A stretch of 64,000 nt of DNA from Pachypanchax playfairii (taxonomy: Eukaryota > Chordata > Actinopteri > Cyprinodontiformes > Aplocheilidae). The translations under genes and the position numbers were made by a program. Shown in pieces: positions 22,801 to 35,100 of the stretch. The notes beneath the pieces are model-generated. The model was not told the origin of the DNA, did no database searches, and was given only the letters and a program-made list of their open reading frames with translations. The stretch spans positions 264,155 to 328,154 of the forward strand of contig SSNP01000192.1 in NCBI GenBank assembly GCA_006937955.1, written 5' to 3'. Each line of letters starts with the position of its first letter. Position 1 is the stretch's first letter.

Positions 22801-25800
22801 CGCGGGTGTCTGGTGGACACGCCGGTGTCTGGTGGACACGCCGGTGTCTGGTGGACAGGCCGGTGTCTGGTGGACAGGCCGGTGTCTGGTGGACACGCCG
22901 GTGTCTGGTGGACAGGCCGGTGTCTGGTGGACACGCCGGTGTCTGGTGGACACGCCGGTGTCTGGTGGACACGCCGGTGTCTGGTGGACACGCGGGTGTC
23001 TGGTGGACACGCGGGTGTCTGGTGGACAGGCCGGTGTCTGGTGGACACGCCGGTGTCTGGTGGACACGCGGGTGTCTGGTGGACACGCCGGTGTCTGGTG
23101 GACACGCCGGTGTCTGGTGGACACGCCGGTGTCTGGTGGACAGGCCGGTGTCTGGTGGACACGCCGGTGTCTGGTGGACACGCGGGTGTCTGGTGGACAC
23201 GCCGGTGTCTGGTGGACACGCCGGTGTCTGGTGGACAGGCGGGTGTCTGGTGGACACGCGGGTGTCTGGTGGACAGGCGGGTGTCTGGTGGACAGGCCGG
23301 TGTCTGGTGGACAGGCCGGTGTCTGGTGGACAGGCCGGTGTCTGGTGGACACGCCGGTGTCTGGTGGACACGCGGGTGTCTGGTGGACACGCCGGTGTCT
23401 GGTGGACACGCGGGTGTCTGGTGGACACGCGGGTGTCTGGTGGACAGGCCGGTGTCTGGTGGACACGCCGGTGTCTGGTGGACACGCCGGTGTCTGGTGG
23501 ACACGCCGGTGTCTGGTGGACAGGCCGGTGTCTGGTGGACACGCCGGTGTCTGGTGGACACGCGGGTGTCTGGTGGACACGCGGGTGTCTGGTGGACACG
23601 CGGGTGTCTGGTGGACACGCGGGTGTCTGGTGGACACGCGGGTGTCTGGTGGACAGGCCGGTGTCTGGTGGACACGCGGGTGTCTGGTGGACACGCGGGT
23701 GTCTGGTGGACACGCGGGTGTCTGGTGGACACGCGGGTGTCTGGTGGACAGGCCGGTGTCTGGTGGACAGGCCGGTGTCTGGTGGACACGCGGGTGTCTG
23801 GTGGACAGGCCGGTGTCTGGTGGACACGCGGGTGTCTGGTGGACACGCGGGTGTCTGGTGGACAGGCCGGTGTCTGGTGGACAGGCCGGTGTCTGGTGGA
23901 CAGGCGGGTGTCTGGTGGACAGGCCGGTGTCTGGTGGACAGGCCGGTGTCTGGTGGACACGCGGGTGTCTGGTGGACACGCGGGTGTCTGGTGGACACGC
24001 GGGTGTCTGGTGGACACGCCGGTGTCTGGTGGACAGGCCGGTGTCTGGTGGACACGCCGGTGTCTGGTGGACACGCGGGTGTCTGGTGGACAGGCCGGTG
24101 TCTGGTGGACACGCGGGTGTCTGGTGGACACGCGGGTGTCTGGTGGACACGCGGGTGTCTGGTGGACAGGCCGGTGTCTGGTGGACACGCGGGTGTCTGG
24201 TGGACACGCCGGTGTCTGGTGGACACGCGGGTGTCTGGTGGACACGCCGGTGTCTGGTGGACACGCCGGTGTCTGGTGGACAGGCCGGTGTCTGGTGGAC
24301 AGGCCGGTGTCTGGTGGACACGCCGGTGTCTGGTGGACACGCGGGTGTCTGGTGGACAGGCCGGTGTCTGGTGGACAGGCCGGTGTCTGGTGGACAGGCC
24401 GGTGTCTGGTGGACACGCCGGTGTCTGGTGGACACGCCGGTGTCTGGTGGACACGCGGGTGTCTGGTGGACACGCCGGTGTCTGGTGGACACGCGGGTGT
24501 CTGGTGGACAGGCCGGTGTCTGGTGGACACGCGGGTGTCTGGTGGACACGCCGGTGTCTGGTGGACACGCGGGTGTCTGGTGGACACGCGGGTGTCTGGT
24601 GGACACGCGGGTGTCTGGTGGACACGCCGGTGTCTGGTGGACACGCCGGTGTCTGGTGGACAGGCCGGTGTCTGGTGGACACGCCGGTGTCGGGTGGACA
24701 CGCCGGTGTCTGGTGGACACGCGGGTGTCTGGTGGACAGGCCGGTGTCTGGTGGACACGCGGGTGTCTGGTGGACACGCCGGTGTCTGGTGGACACGCGG
24801 GTGTCTGGTGGACACGCGGGTGTCTGGTGGACAGGCCGGTGTCTGGTGGACACGCCGGTGTCTGGTGGACACGCCGGTGTCTGGTGGACAGGCCGGTGTC
24901 TGGTGGACACGCCGGTGTCTGGTGGACACGCGGGTGTCTGGTGGACACGCCGGTGTCTGGTGGACAGGCCGGTGTCTGGTGGACAGGCCGGTGTCTGGTG
25001 GACACGCGGGTGTCTGGTGGACACGCCGGTGTCTGGTGGACACGCGGGTGTCTGGTGGACACGCGGGTGTCTGGTGGACAGGCCGGTGTCTGGTGGACAC
25101 GCCGGTGTCTGGTGGACACGCGGGTGTCTGGTGGACACGCCGGTGTCTGGTGGACACGCCGGTGTCTGGTGGACAGGCCGGTGTCTGGTGGACAGGCGGG
25201 TGTCTGGTGGACAGGCCGGTGTCTGGTGGACAGGCCGGTGTCTGGTGGACACGCGGGTGTCTGGTGGACACGCCGGTGTCTGGTGGACACGCGGGTGTCT
25301 GGTGGACACGCGGGTGTCTGGTGGACAGGCCGGTGTCTGGTGGACACGCGGGTGTCTGGTGGACACGCGGGTGTCTGGTGGACACGCCGGTGTCTGGTGG
25401 ACACGCGGGTGTCTGGTGGACACGCGGGTGTCTGGTGGACACGCCGGTGTCTGGTGGACAGGCGGGGGTCTGGTGGACAGGCCGGTGTCTGGTGGACAGG
25501 CCGGTGTCTGGTGGACACGCGGGTGTCTGGTGGACACGCCGGTGTCTGGTGGACACGCCGGTGTCTGGTGGACACGCGGGTGTCTGGTGGACAGGCCGGT
25601 GTCTGGTGGACACGCCGGTGTCTGGTGGACACGCGGGTGTCTGGTGGACAGGCGGGTGTCTGGTGGACAGGCCGGTGTCTGGTGGACACGCCGGTGTCTG
25701 GTGGACACGCCGGTGTCTGGTGGACACGCCGGTGTCTGGTGGACACGCCGGTGTCTGGTGGACACGCGGGTGTCTGGTGGACACGCGGGTGTCTGGTGGA

Positions 25801-26266
25801 CAGGCCGGTGTCTGGTGGACACGCCGGTGTCTGGTGGACACGCCGGTGTCTGGTGGACACGCCGGTGTCTGGTGGACAGGCCGGTGTCTGGTGGACACGC
25901 GGGTGTCTGGTGGACACGCGGGTGTCTGGTGGACACGCCGGTGTCTGGTGGACAGGCCGGTGTCTGGTGGACACGCCGGTGTCTGGTGGACACGCGGGTG
26001 TCTGGTGGACAGGCCGGTGTCTGGTGGACACGCCGGTGTCTGGTGGACACGGCCGGTGTCTGGTGGACACGCCGGTGTCTGGTGGACACGCCGGTGTCTG
26101 GTGGACACACGGGTGTCTGGTGGACACGCCGGTGTCTGGTGGACACGGTCGGTGTCTGGTGGACACGCCGGTGTCTGGTGGACACGCCGGTGTCTGTGTC
26201 TGGTGGACACGCCGGTGTCTGGTGGACACGCGGGTGTCTGGTGGACACGCCGGTGTCTGGTGGACA
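19857..26266. repeat. 19-bp CpG-rich minisatellite, consensus GTGTCTGGTGGACASGCSG (about 337 copies)
   Basis: A 19-bp unit repeats for 6.4 kb. Two positions are each C or G (CACGCC, CACGCG, CAGGCC, CAGGCG), giving four main unit types arranged without an obvious simple period. The half GTGTC-TGGTG-GACAC is a perfect 5-bp stem with a 5-nt loop in CAC-type units; CAG-type units lose the outer pair. Most units carry one to three CpGs. Because 19 is not a multiple of 3 and no stop occurs in the unit on either strand, all six frames stay open for kilobases and the three frames of a strand encode the same 19-residue periodic peptide. Truncated and fused units cluster at 20080-21810; 21810-26040 is almost purely full-length units. 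Confidence 0.98.
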
Positions 26267-26360
26267 AGGTGTGTAGGTCCTCTCAGTGTGGTTGTCTGCT
26301 GAACTGAGCTGGAAGTGATTGTATCTCTACCAACAAGCTGCAGACATCCACACTGAGAAC
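26267..26360. other. Unique spacer between two arrays
   Basis: About 94 bp of non-repetitive sequence separating the 19-bp array from the 8-bp GAGACAYA array. No feature seen. Confidence 0.6.
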
Positions 26361-26758
26361 GAGACATAGAGACACTGAGACATAGAGACACAGAGACACA
26401 GAGACATAGAGACACAGAGACACAGAGACATAGAGACACAGAGACATAGAGACACAGAGACACAGAGACATAGAGACACAGAGACATAGAGACATAGAGA
26501 CACGGAGACATAGAGACACAGAGACACAGAGACATAGAGACATAGAGACACAGAGACATAGAGACACAGAGACATAGAGACATAGAGACACAGAGACATA
26601 GAGACACAGAGACACAGAGACATAGAGACATAGAGACACAGAGACACAGAGACATAGAGACACAGAGACACAGAGACATAGAGACACAGAGACACAGAGA
26701 CATAGAGACATAGAGACACAGAGACATAGAGACACGGAGACATAGAGACACAGAGACA
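26361..26758. repeat. 8-bp array GAGACACA / GAGACATA (about 50 copies)
   Basis: Tandem octamers with a C/T alternation at position 7 and rare GAGACACG units. The minus strand reads without stops as Ser-Leu-Cys-Leu-Cys/Tyr-Val repeats in three frames, which is a by-product of the octamer. Confidence 0.97.
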
Positions 26759-27689
26759 GAACTGATGAGATCTCTGATCTACTTCTTCTTCACCTCAGAT
26801 TTAAACACGACAGAGAACACGAGGGATTAAACAGCTGATAAATCTGAGATTATTCTGACTGAGGAAACACGAGGACTCTTTGTTCTGGATTCGGTTCTGT
26901 CCTGTACCGACTGGTTGTTTAGAACTCAGATCTGAGTCTGTTTCTAAGATCTGGCTTCTGGTTTCTGTTTATATGGTTCTTTTTTTCTTTTTGCTCATAA
27001 AAACAACATGAATTCATTTAAATTAGAAGTTCAGCAGTTAAACTAGAAATCAGAATAATTTACTTTGATCAGATTTTTAATGTAAAACTTAAAAAGTAAT
27101 TTCCTGAATCTGTTGAAGAGACACATCAGATCATTTATAACTGAACAAAGAACTTTACAAACAAATCTCACTGGACAGGAAGCAGAACCGGCCAGAGGTC
27201 CAATTTGATTTGGATCTCCATGTTCTGACTGAGAATCAGTATTTAATGTTTCTGATTAAAGTTTATTCACATGTGAATATTTATATTTATTCAGATATTT
27301 ATGTTTTCATGTTTCTGCTCTTGTACAGGTTTGTTATTATCTGGATCAGTTTGTTTGGTTTATTGATTTAGTCGTGATGAAATCTGATCAGTTTTACGTT
27401 CATTGCTGTTATAATCCATCTTATGTTTGAAAGGAAAATGTTTTTGATAAATAAAGGTGAAAGTTTTTCATCTTGATGTCAAACAGAAATGCTTTTAGAG
27501 GATCTTTTCAGTCAAACCACAGAAACATCAAACTTTGTGTTCACCATAATATTGAGTTTTTATTTAAAGGCCACCCGCAGTTTAAAGGACTGAAACAGGA
27601 ATTTCTCAGGAACAAGTTCACGGACAGAAACATGTTTTTATTATTTTATTTGTGCAGAATTTGAGTTTGTGTTCAGTAAAAACAGGTTC
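26759..27689. other. Unique AT-rich sequence, no gene seen
   Basis: Non-repetitive, A/T-rich, with only a 63-codon unrecognised frame at 27473-27664. Nothing specific. Confidence 0.5.
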
Positions 27690-27960
27690 CAAGTGAATGA
27701 AAGTTGGCACATTGAGAATGCAAACGCAGTAACTCGGACCACATGTGACGAATCAGAACCAAATGAGGCCGTACGGCAGGAGGCATGTCTGTGTAATTCT
27801 CTATCTGCAATACAATCTAATCCAGCCGAGGCCAAAGCCGAGAGCGATGCTGAGCGAGCGCAGCCGTGCACGTCTGTGTTCTCCGGACTAATGAATAGAT
27901 TTTTATATTCATCAGTGACACGCTGTGATTAAATTCTTCTGCTGGAGACGTGCAGCTGAC
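27690..27960. promoter_or_regulatory. Candidate conserved non-coding element with TAATCC
   Basis: Balanced composition between AT-rich flanks, with TAATCC at 27818-27823 (K50 homeodomain core) and several ATTA or TAAT cores. Overlapping small open frames on both strands have no recognisable domain. The regulatory role is an inference. Confidence 0.25.
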
Positions 27961-28156
27961 CTGCAGTGAGAGTTAAAATGCATTTGGAGCATTATGAAGG
28001 ACGGATGGAGACATTACTCTGAGGAACAGAGATGTGGTCCAACATCTTCATGGACTCATTTCTGTTCAGAGAGCAAAGATTTCCCAAACCTGATGGACGA
28101 GGAACAAACTTCCTATTTCTGTTTCAACAACTTTGTTTCCTGCAGAAGATACACTC

Positions 28157-28158
28157 TA

Positions 28159-28196
<38 letters not shown>
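28157..28196. repeat. (TCTG)n microsatellite
   Basis: About nine to ten uninterrupted TCTG tetramers. Confidence 0.95.
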
Positions 28197-28467
28197 CTGT
28201 TCTACCTGTTCTGGTTAACTACATGATGTTTATAGTTAAATCAGAATTCACGAATAAAGATAAAAGACGAGTTTTGCTGCTGCAGGATTATAATCAATAT
28301 ATTGTGTTAATGAAGGTCAAAGTAATAAAATCTTATTAAAACTTCCATTTCACTGAAGAGAAGAGAATGTCTATAAGTTTCACACATCTTGTCTATAAAA
28401 TCACGTGTGTGAATGTTAATGTTTGGATTGATTATGTATTAGACCGACTGCTCATCAAATCAACCAC
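28197..28467. other. Unique AT-rich sequence between two microsatellites
   Basis: No gene or structured element seen. Confidence 0.5.

Positions 28468-28501
<34 letters not shown>
28468..28501. repeat. (TC)n microsatellite
   Basis: About 16 TC dinucleotides with a single TTT interruption. Confidence 0.95.
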
Positions 28502-29133
28502 GTCTATCTGTAATTATTTTCATCTGGATGAAACTGTGAAAGTACAGGTTTCACCAGTCGCTCTCATCTGTCACCTTCAGCAGAACGTGTCTGTGTATGT
28601 GCATGTGTGTGTTTCTGCTGCACCCACTCTGAGCTGAATGGCACCAGGGTTCAGTGCACAGGGCCGACATGTTTCCTGCAGCTCGAAGCTGCGTGTCCTG
28701 CAGGGCACACATGATGAAGTTAGAGAAACACTCAAAGTTACAGCTCAGCTATGAGGATGTCAAGCAGGACACAATGACATGTCATGTGGTTTTATTTAGG
28801 TGGAAAATATACAAAATGCTGACCTGCTGATGCAGATGTTACAGATGTTGCTTCACTTCAGCGAAGGAGAAGATAGAACCAGTTCTCTTAATGTGTCAGT
28901 CAAACTGTAGATTAAAGGAACAAGTTAAAACAGATCTGTCCAATCAGACACATCCAGTCTGCTGGTCATCTGTGGTTTGATGATCATCCACAAATATAAA
29001 CATTAAACTCAGTAAACAGACCCAAAGGTCAGAGTTCGGGATCAGTCCAGATCAGATACTGGATCTTTCTCATCACAAATTATTGCAGCTCCTCCTGCAG
29101 GAAGGGAGTCAAAACAACAGCTTCACACATAAA
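28502..29133. other. Unique sequence left of the 24.75-kb array
   Basis: No coding or RNA gene seen. The right edge changes into the array through imperfect units (AAATAACACAGT, then AAAACTCAGT). Confidence 0.5.
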
Positions 29134-32100
29134 TAACACAGTAACACAGTAAAACTCAGTAACACATAGTAACACTCAGTAACACAGTAACACTCAGTAA
29201 CACATAGTAACACTCAGTAACACAGTAACACAGTAACACTCAGTAACACATAGTAACACTCAGTAACTCAGTAACTCAGTAACAGAGTAACACAGTAACA
29301 CAGTAACACAGTAACACTCAGTAACACAGTAACACAGTAACACTCAGTAACACATAGTAACACTCAGTAACTCAGTAACTCAGCAACAGAGTAACTCAGT
29401 AACACAGTAACACAGTAACACAGTAACACAGTAACACAGTAACACTCAGTAACACAGTAACACAGTAACACAGTAACACAGTAACACTCAGTAACACAGT
29501 AACACACTGTAACACAGTAACACAGTAACACCAGTAACACAGTAACACAGTAACACTCAGTAACACAGTAACACAGTAACACAGTAACACAGTAACACAG
29601 TAACACTCAGTAACACAGTAACACTCAGTAACATCAGTAACACAGTAACACTCAGTAACACAGTAATACTCAGTAACACAGTAACACAGTAACACAGTAA
29701 CGCTCAGTAACACAGTAACACAGTAACACAGTAACACAGTAACACTCAGTAACACAGTAACACCAGTAACACAGTAACGCTCAGTAACACAGTAACACAG
29801 TAACACTCAGTAACACAGTAACACAGTAACACTCAGTAACACAGTAACACTCAGTAACACAGTAACACAGTAACACTCAGTAACACAGTAACACAGTAAC
29901 ACACAGTAACACAGTAACACAGTAACACTCAGTAACACAGAAACACACAGTAACTCAGTAACACAGTAACACTCAGTAACACAGTAACACAGAAACACAG
30001 TAAAACACAGTAACACAGTAACACAGTAACGCTCAGTAACACAGTAACACAGTAACACAGTAACACAGAAACACTCAGTAACACAGTAAAGCTCAGTAAC
30101 ACAGTAACACAGTAACACTCAGTAACACAGTAACACAGTAACACTCAGTAACACAGTAACACTCAGTAACACAGTAACACAGTAACACTCAGTAACACAG
30201 TAACACAGTAACACAGTAACACATAGTAACACTCAGTAACTCAGTAACACAGTAACACAGTAACACAGTAACACTCAGTAACACAGTAACACTCAGTAAC
30301 TCAGTAACACAGTAACACTCAGTAACACAGAAACACACAGTAACACAGTAACGCTCAGTAACACAGTAACACAGTAACACTCAGTAACACAGTAATGCTC
30401 AGTAACACAGTAACACAGTAACACTCAGTAACACAGTAACGCTCAGTAACACAGTAACACAGTAACACAGTAACACTCAGTAACACAGTAACACAGTAAC
30501 ACTCAGTAACACAGTAAAACACAAACACACAGTAACACAGTAACACACAGTAACACAATAACACAGTAACACAGTAACACAGTAACGCTCAGTAACACAG
30601 TAACACAGTAACACTCAGTAACACAGTAACACAGTAACACTCAGTAACACAGTAACACAGTAACACAGTAACACTCAGTAACACAGTAACACAGTAACAC
30701 AGTAACACTCAGTAACACAGTAACGCTCAGTAACACAGTAACAAAGTAACACACAGTAACACAGTAACACAGTAACACAGTAACACTCAGTAACACAGTA
30801 ACACAGTAACACAGTAACACAGTAACACTCAGTAACACAGTAACACAGTAACACTCAGAAACACAGTAACACAGTAACACATAGTAACACTCAGTAACTC
30901 AGTAACACAGTAACACAGTAACACAGTAACACTCAGTAACACAGTAACACTCAGTAACACTCAGTAACACAGTAACACAGTAACACAGTAACACTCAGTA
31001 ACACAGTAAACTCAGTAACACAGTAACACAGTAACACTCAGTAACACAGTAACACAGTAACACTCAGTAACACAGTAACGCTCAGTAACACAGTAACACA
31101 GTAACACTCAGTAACACAGAGTAACACAGTAACACAGTAACACAGTAACACAGTAACACAGTAACACAGTAACACTCAGTAACACAGTAACACAGTAACA
31201 CAGTAACACAGTAACACTCAGTAACGCTCAGTAACACAGTAACACAGTAACACTCAGTAACACAGTAATGCTCAGTAACACAGTAACACAGTAACACATA
31301 GTAACACAGTAACACAGTAACACTCAGTAACACAGTAATGCTCAGTAACACAGTAACACAGTAACACTCAGTAACACAGTAACACAGTAACACTCAGTAA
31401 CACAGTAACGCTCAGTAACACAGTAACACAGTAACACAGTAACACTCAGTAACACAGTAACGCTCAGTAACACAGTAACATAGTAACACTCAGTAACACA
31501 GTAACGCTCAGTAACACAGTAACACAGTAACACAGTAACACAGTAACACTCAGTAACGCTCAGTAACACAGTAACACAGTAACACAGTAACACAGTAACA
31601 CAGTAACACTCAGTAACACAGTAACACTCAGTAACACAGTAACACAGTAACACTCAGTAACACAGTAACGCTCAGTAACACAGTAACACAGTAACACTCA
31701 GTAACACAGTAACACAGTAACGCAGTAACACTCAGTAACACAGTAACACAGAAACACTCAGAAACACAGTAACACAGAAACACAGTAACACATAGTAACA
31801 CAGTAACACAGTAACACTCAGTAACACAGTAACGCTCAGTAACACAGTAACATAGTAACACTCAGTAACACAGTAACACTCAGTAACACAGTAACACAGT
31901 AACACAGTAACACAGTAACACAGTAACACAGTAACACTCAGTAACACAGTAACACAGTAACACTCAGTAACACAGTAACACAGTAACACAGTAACACAGT
32001 AACACAGTAACACAGTAACACTCAGTAACACAGTAACGCTCAGTAACACAGTAACACAGTAACACTCAGTAACACAGTAACGCTCAGTAACACAGTAACA

Positions 32101-35100
32101 CAGTAACACTCAGTAACACAGTAACACAGTAACACTCAGTAACACAGTAACGCTCAGTAACACAGTAACACAGTAACACAGTAACACAGTAACACAGTAA
32201 CACTCAGTAACACAGTAACACAGTAACACAGTAACACTCAGTAACACAGTAACGCTCAGTAACACAGTAACACAGTAACACTCAGTAACACAGTAACGCT
32301 CAGTAACACAGTAACACAGTAACACAGTAACACAGTAACACAGTAACACTCAGTAACACAGTAACACAGTAACACAGTAACACTCAGTAACACAGTAACA
32401 CTCAGTAACACAGTAATGCTCAGTAACACAGTAACACAGTAACACTCAGTAACACAGTAACGCTCAGTAACACAGTAACACAGTAACACAGTAACACAGT
32501 AACACTCAGTAACACAGTAACACAGTAACACAGTAACACTCAGTAACACAGTAATGCTCAGTAACACAGTAACACAGTAACACTCAGTAACACAGTAACA
32601 CAGTAACACTCAGTAACACAGTAACGCTCAGTAACACAGTAACACAGTAACACTCAGTAACACAGTAACACAGTAACACTCAGTAACACTCAGTAACACA
32701 GTAACACAGTAACACAGTAACACTCAGTAACACAGTAACACAGTAACACAGTAACACTCAGTAACACAGTAACACAGTAACACTCAGTAACACAGTAACA
32801 CAGTAACGCTCAGTAACACAGTAACACAGTAACACTCAGTAACACAGTAACGCTCAGTAACACAGTAACACAGTAACACAGTAACACAGTAACACTCAGT
32901 AACGCTCAGTAACACAGTAACACAGTAACACTCAGTAACACAGTAACACTCAGTAACACAGTAACGCTCAGTAACACAGTAACACAGTAACACTCAGTAA
33001 CACTCAGTAACACAGTAACACAGTAACACAGTAACACTCAGTAACACAGTAACACAGTAACACAGTAACACTCAGTAACACAGTAACACAGTAACACAGT
33101 AACACTCAGTAACACAGTAACGCTCAGTAACACAGTAACACAGTAACACTCAGTAACACAGTAACGCTCAGTAACACAGTAACACAGTAACACTCAGTAA
33201 CACAGTAACACAGTAACACTCAGTAACACAGTAACACAGTAACACTCAGTAACACAGTAACACAGTAACACAGTAACACAGTAACACTCAGTAACACAGT
33301 AACACAGTAACACAGTAACACTCAGTAACACAGTAACACAGTAACGCTCAGTAACACAGTAACATAGTAACACTCAGTAACACAGTAACGCTCAGTAACA
33401 CAGTAACACAGTAACACTCAGTAACACAGTAACACAGTAACACTCAGTAACACAGTAACACAGTAACGCTCAGTAACACAGTAACACAGTAACACTCAGT
33501 AACACAGTAACACAGTAACACTCAGTAACACAGTAACGCTCAGTAACACAGTAACACAGTAATGCTCAGTAACACAGTAACACAGTAACACAGTAACACT
33601 CAGTAACACAGTAACACAGTAACGCTCAGTAACACTCAGTAACACAGTAACACTCAGTAACACAGTAACACAGTAACACTCAGTAACACAGTAACGCTCA
33701 GTAACACAGTAACACAGTAACACTCAGTAACACAGTAACACAGTAATGCTCAGTAACACAGTAACACAGTAACACAGTAACACTCAGTAACACAGTAACA
33801 CAGTAACACAGTAACACTCAGTAACCCTCAGTAACACAGTAACACAGTAACACAGTAACACTCAGTAACACAGTAACACAGTAACACTCAGTAACACAGT
33901 AACACAGTAACACTCAGTAACACAGTAACACTCAGTAACACAGTAACACAGTAACACAGTAACGCTCAGTAACACAGTAACACAGTAACACTCAGTAACA
34001 CAGTAACACAGTAACACAGTAACACAGTAACACTCAGTAACACAGTAACACAGTAACACAGTAACACTCAGTAACACAGTAACACAGTAACGCTCAGTAA
34101 CACAGTAACACAGTAACACTCAGTAACACAGTAATGCTCAGTAACACAGTAACACAGTAACACATAGTAACACTCAGTAACTCAGTAACACAGTAACACA
34201 GTAACACAGTAACACTCAGTAACACAGTAACACTCAGTAACACAGTAACACTCAGTAACACAGTAATGCTCAGTAACACAGTAACACAGTAACACTCAGT
34301 AACACAGTAACACTCAGTAACACAGTAACACAGTAACACTCAGTAACACAGTAATGCTCAGTAACACAGTAACACAGTAACACTCAGTAACACTCAGTAA
34401 CACTCAGTAACACAGTAACACAGTAACACTCAGTAACACAGTAACACTCAGTAACTCAGTAACACAGTAACACTCAGTAACACAGTAACACAGTAACACA
34501 GTAACACTCAGTAACACAGTAACGCTCAGTAACACAGTAACACAGTAACACACAGAAACACAGTAACACAGTAACACACAGAAACACAGTAACACACAAT
34601 AACACAGTAACACTCAGTAACACAGTAACACAGTAACGCTCAGTAACACAGTAACACAGTAACACTCAGTAACACAGTAATGCTCAGTAACACAGTAACA
34701 CAGTAACACAGTAACACAGTAACACAGTAACACTCAGTAACACTCAGTAACACAGTAACACAGTAACACAGTAACACAGTAACACTCAGTAACACAGTAA
34801 CACAGTAACACTCAGTAACACAGTAACACAGTAACACAGTAACACTCAGTAACACAGTAACGCTCAGTAACACAGTAACACAGTAACACAGTAACACTCA
34901 GTAACACAGTAACACAGTAACGCTCAGTAACACTCAGTAACACTCAGTAACACAGTAACACTCAGTAACTCAGTAACACAGTAACACTCAGTAACACAGT
35001 AACACTCAGTAACACAGTAACACAGTAACACTCAGTAACACAGTAACGCTCAGTAACACAGTAACACAGTAACACAGTAACACTCAGTAACACAGTAACA

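Noticed and set aside
19857..26266. CRISPR array
   Set aside because: The units are contiguous with no spacers, and the locus is a vertebrate chromosome.
19751..26751. Giant open frames of 1600-2165 codons in all six phases
   Set aside because: A stop-free 19-bp unit produces them automatically; the peptides of the different phases are rotations of the same repeat.
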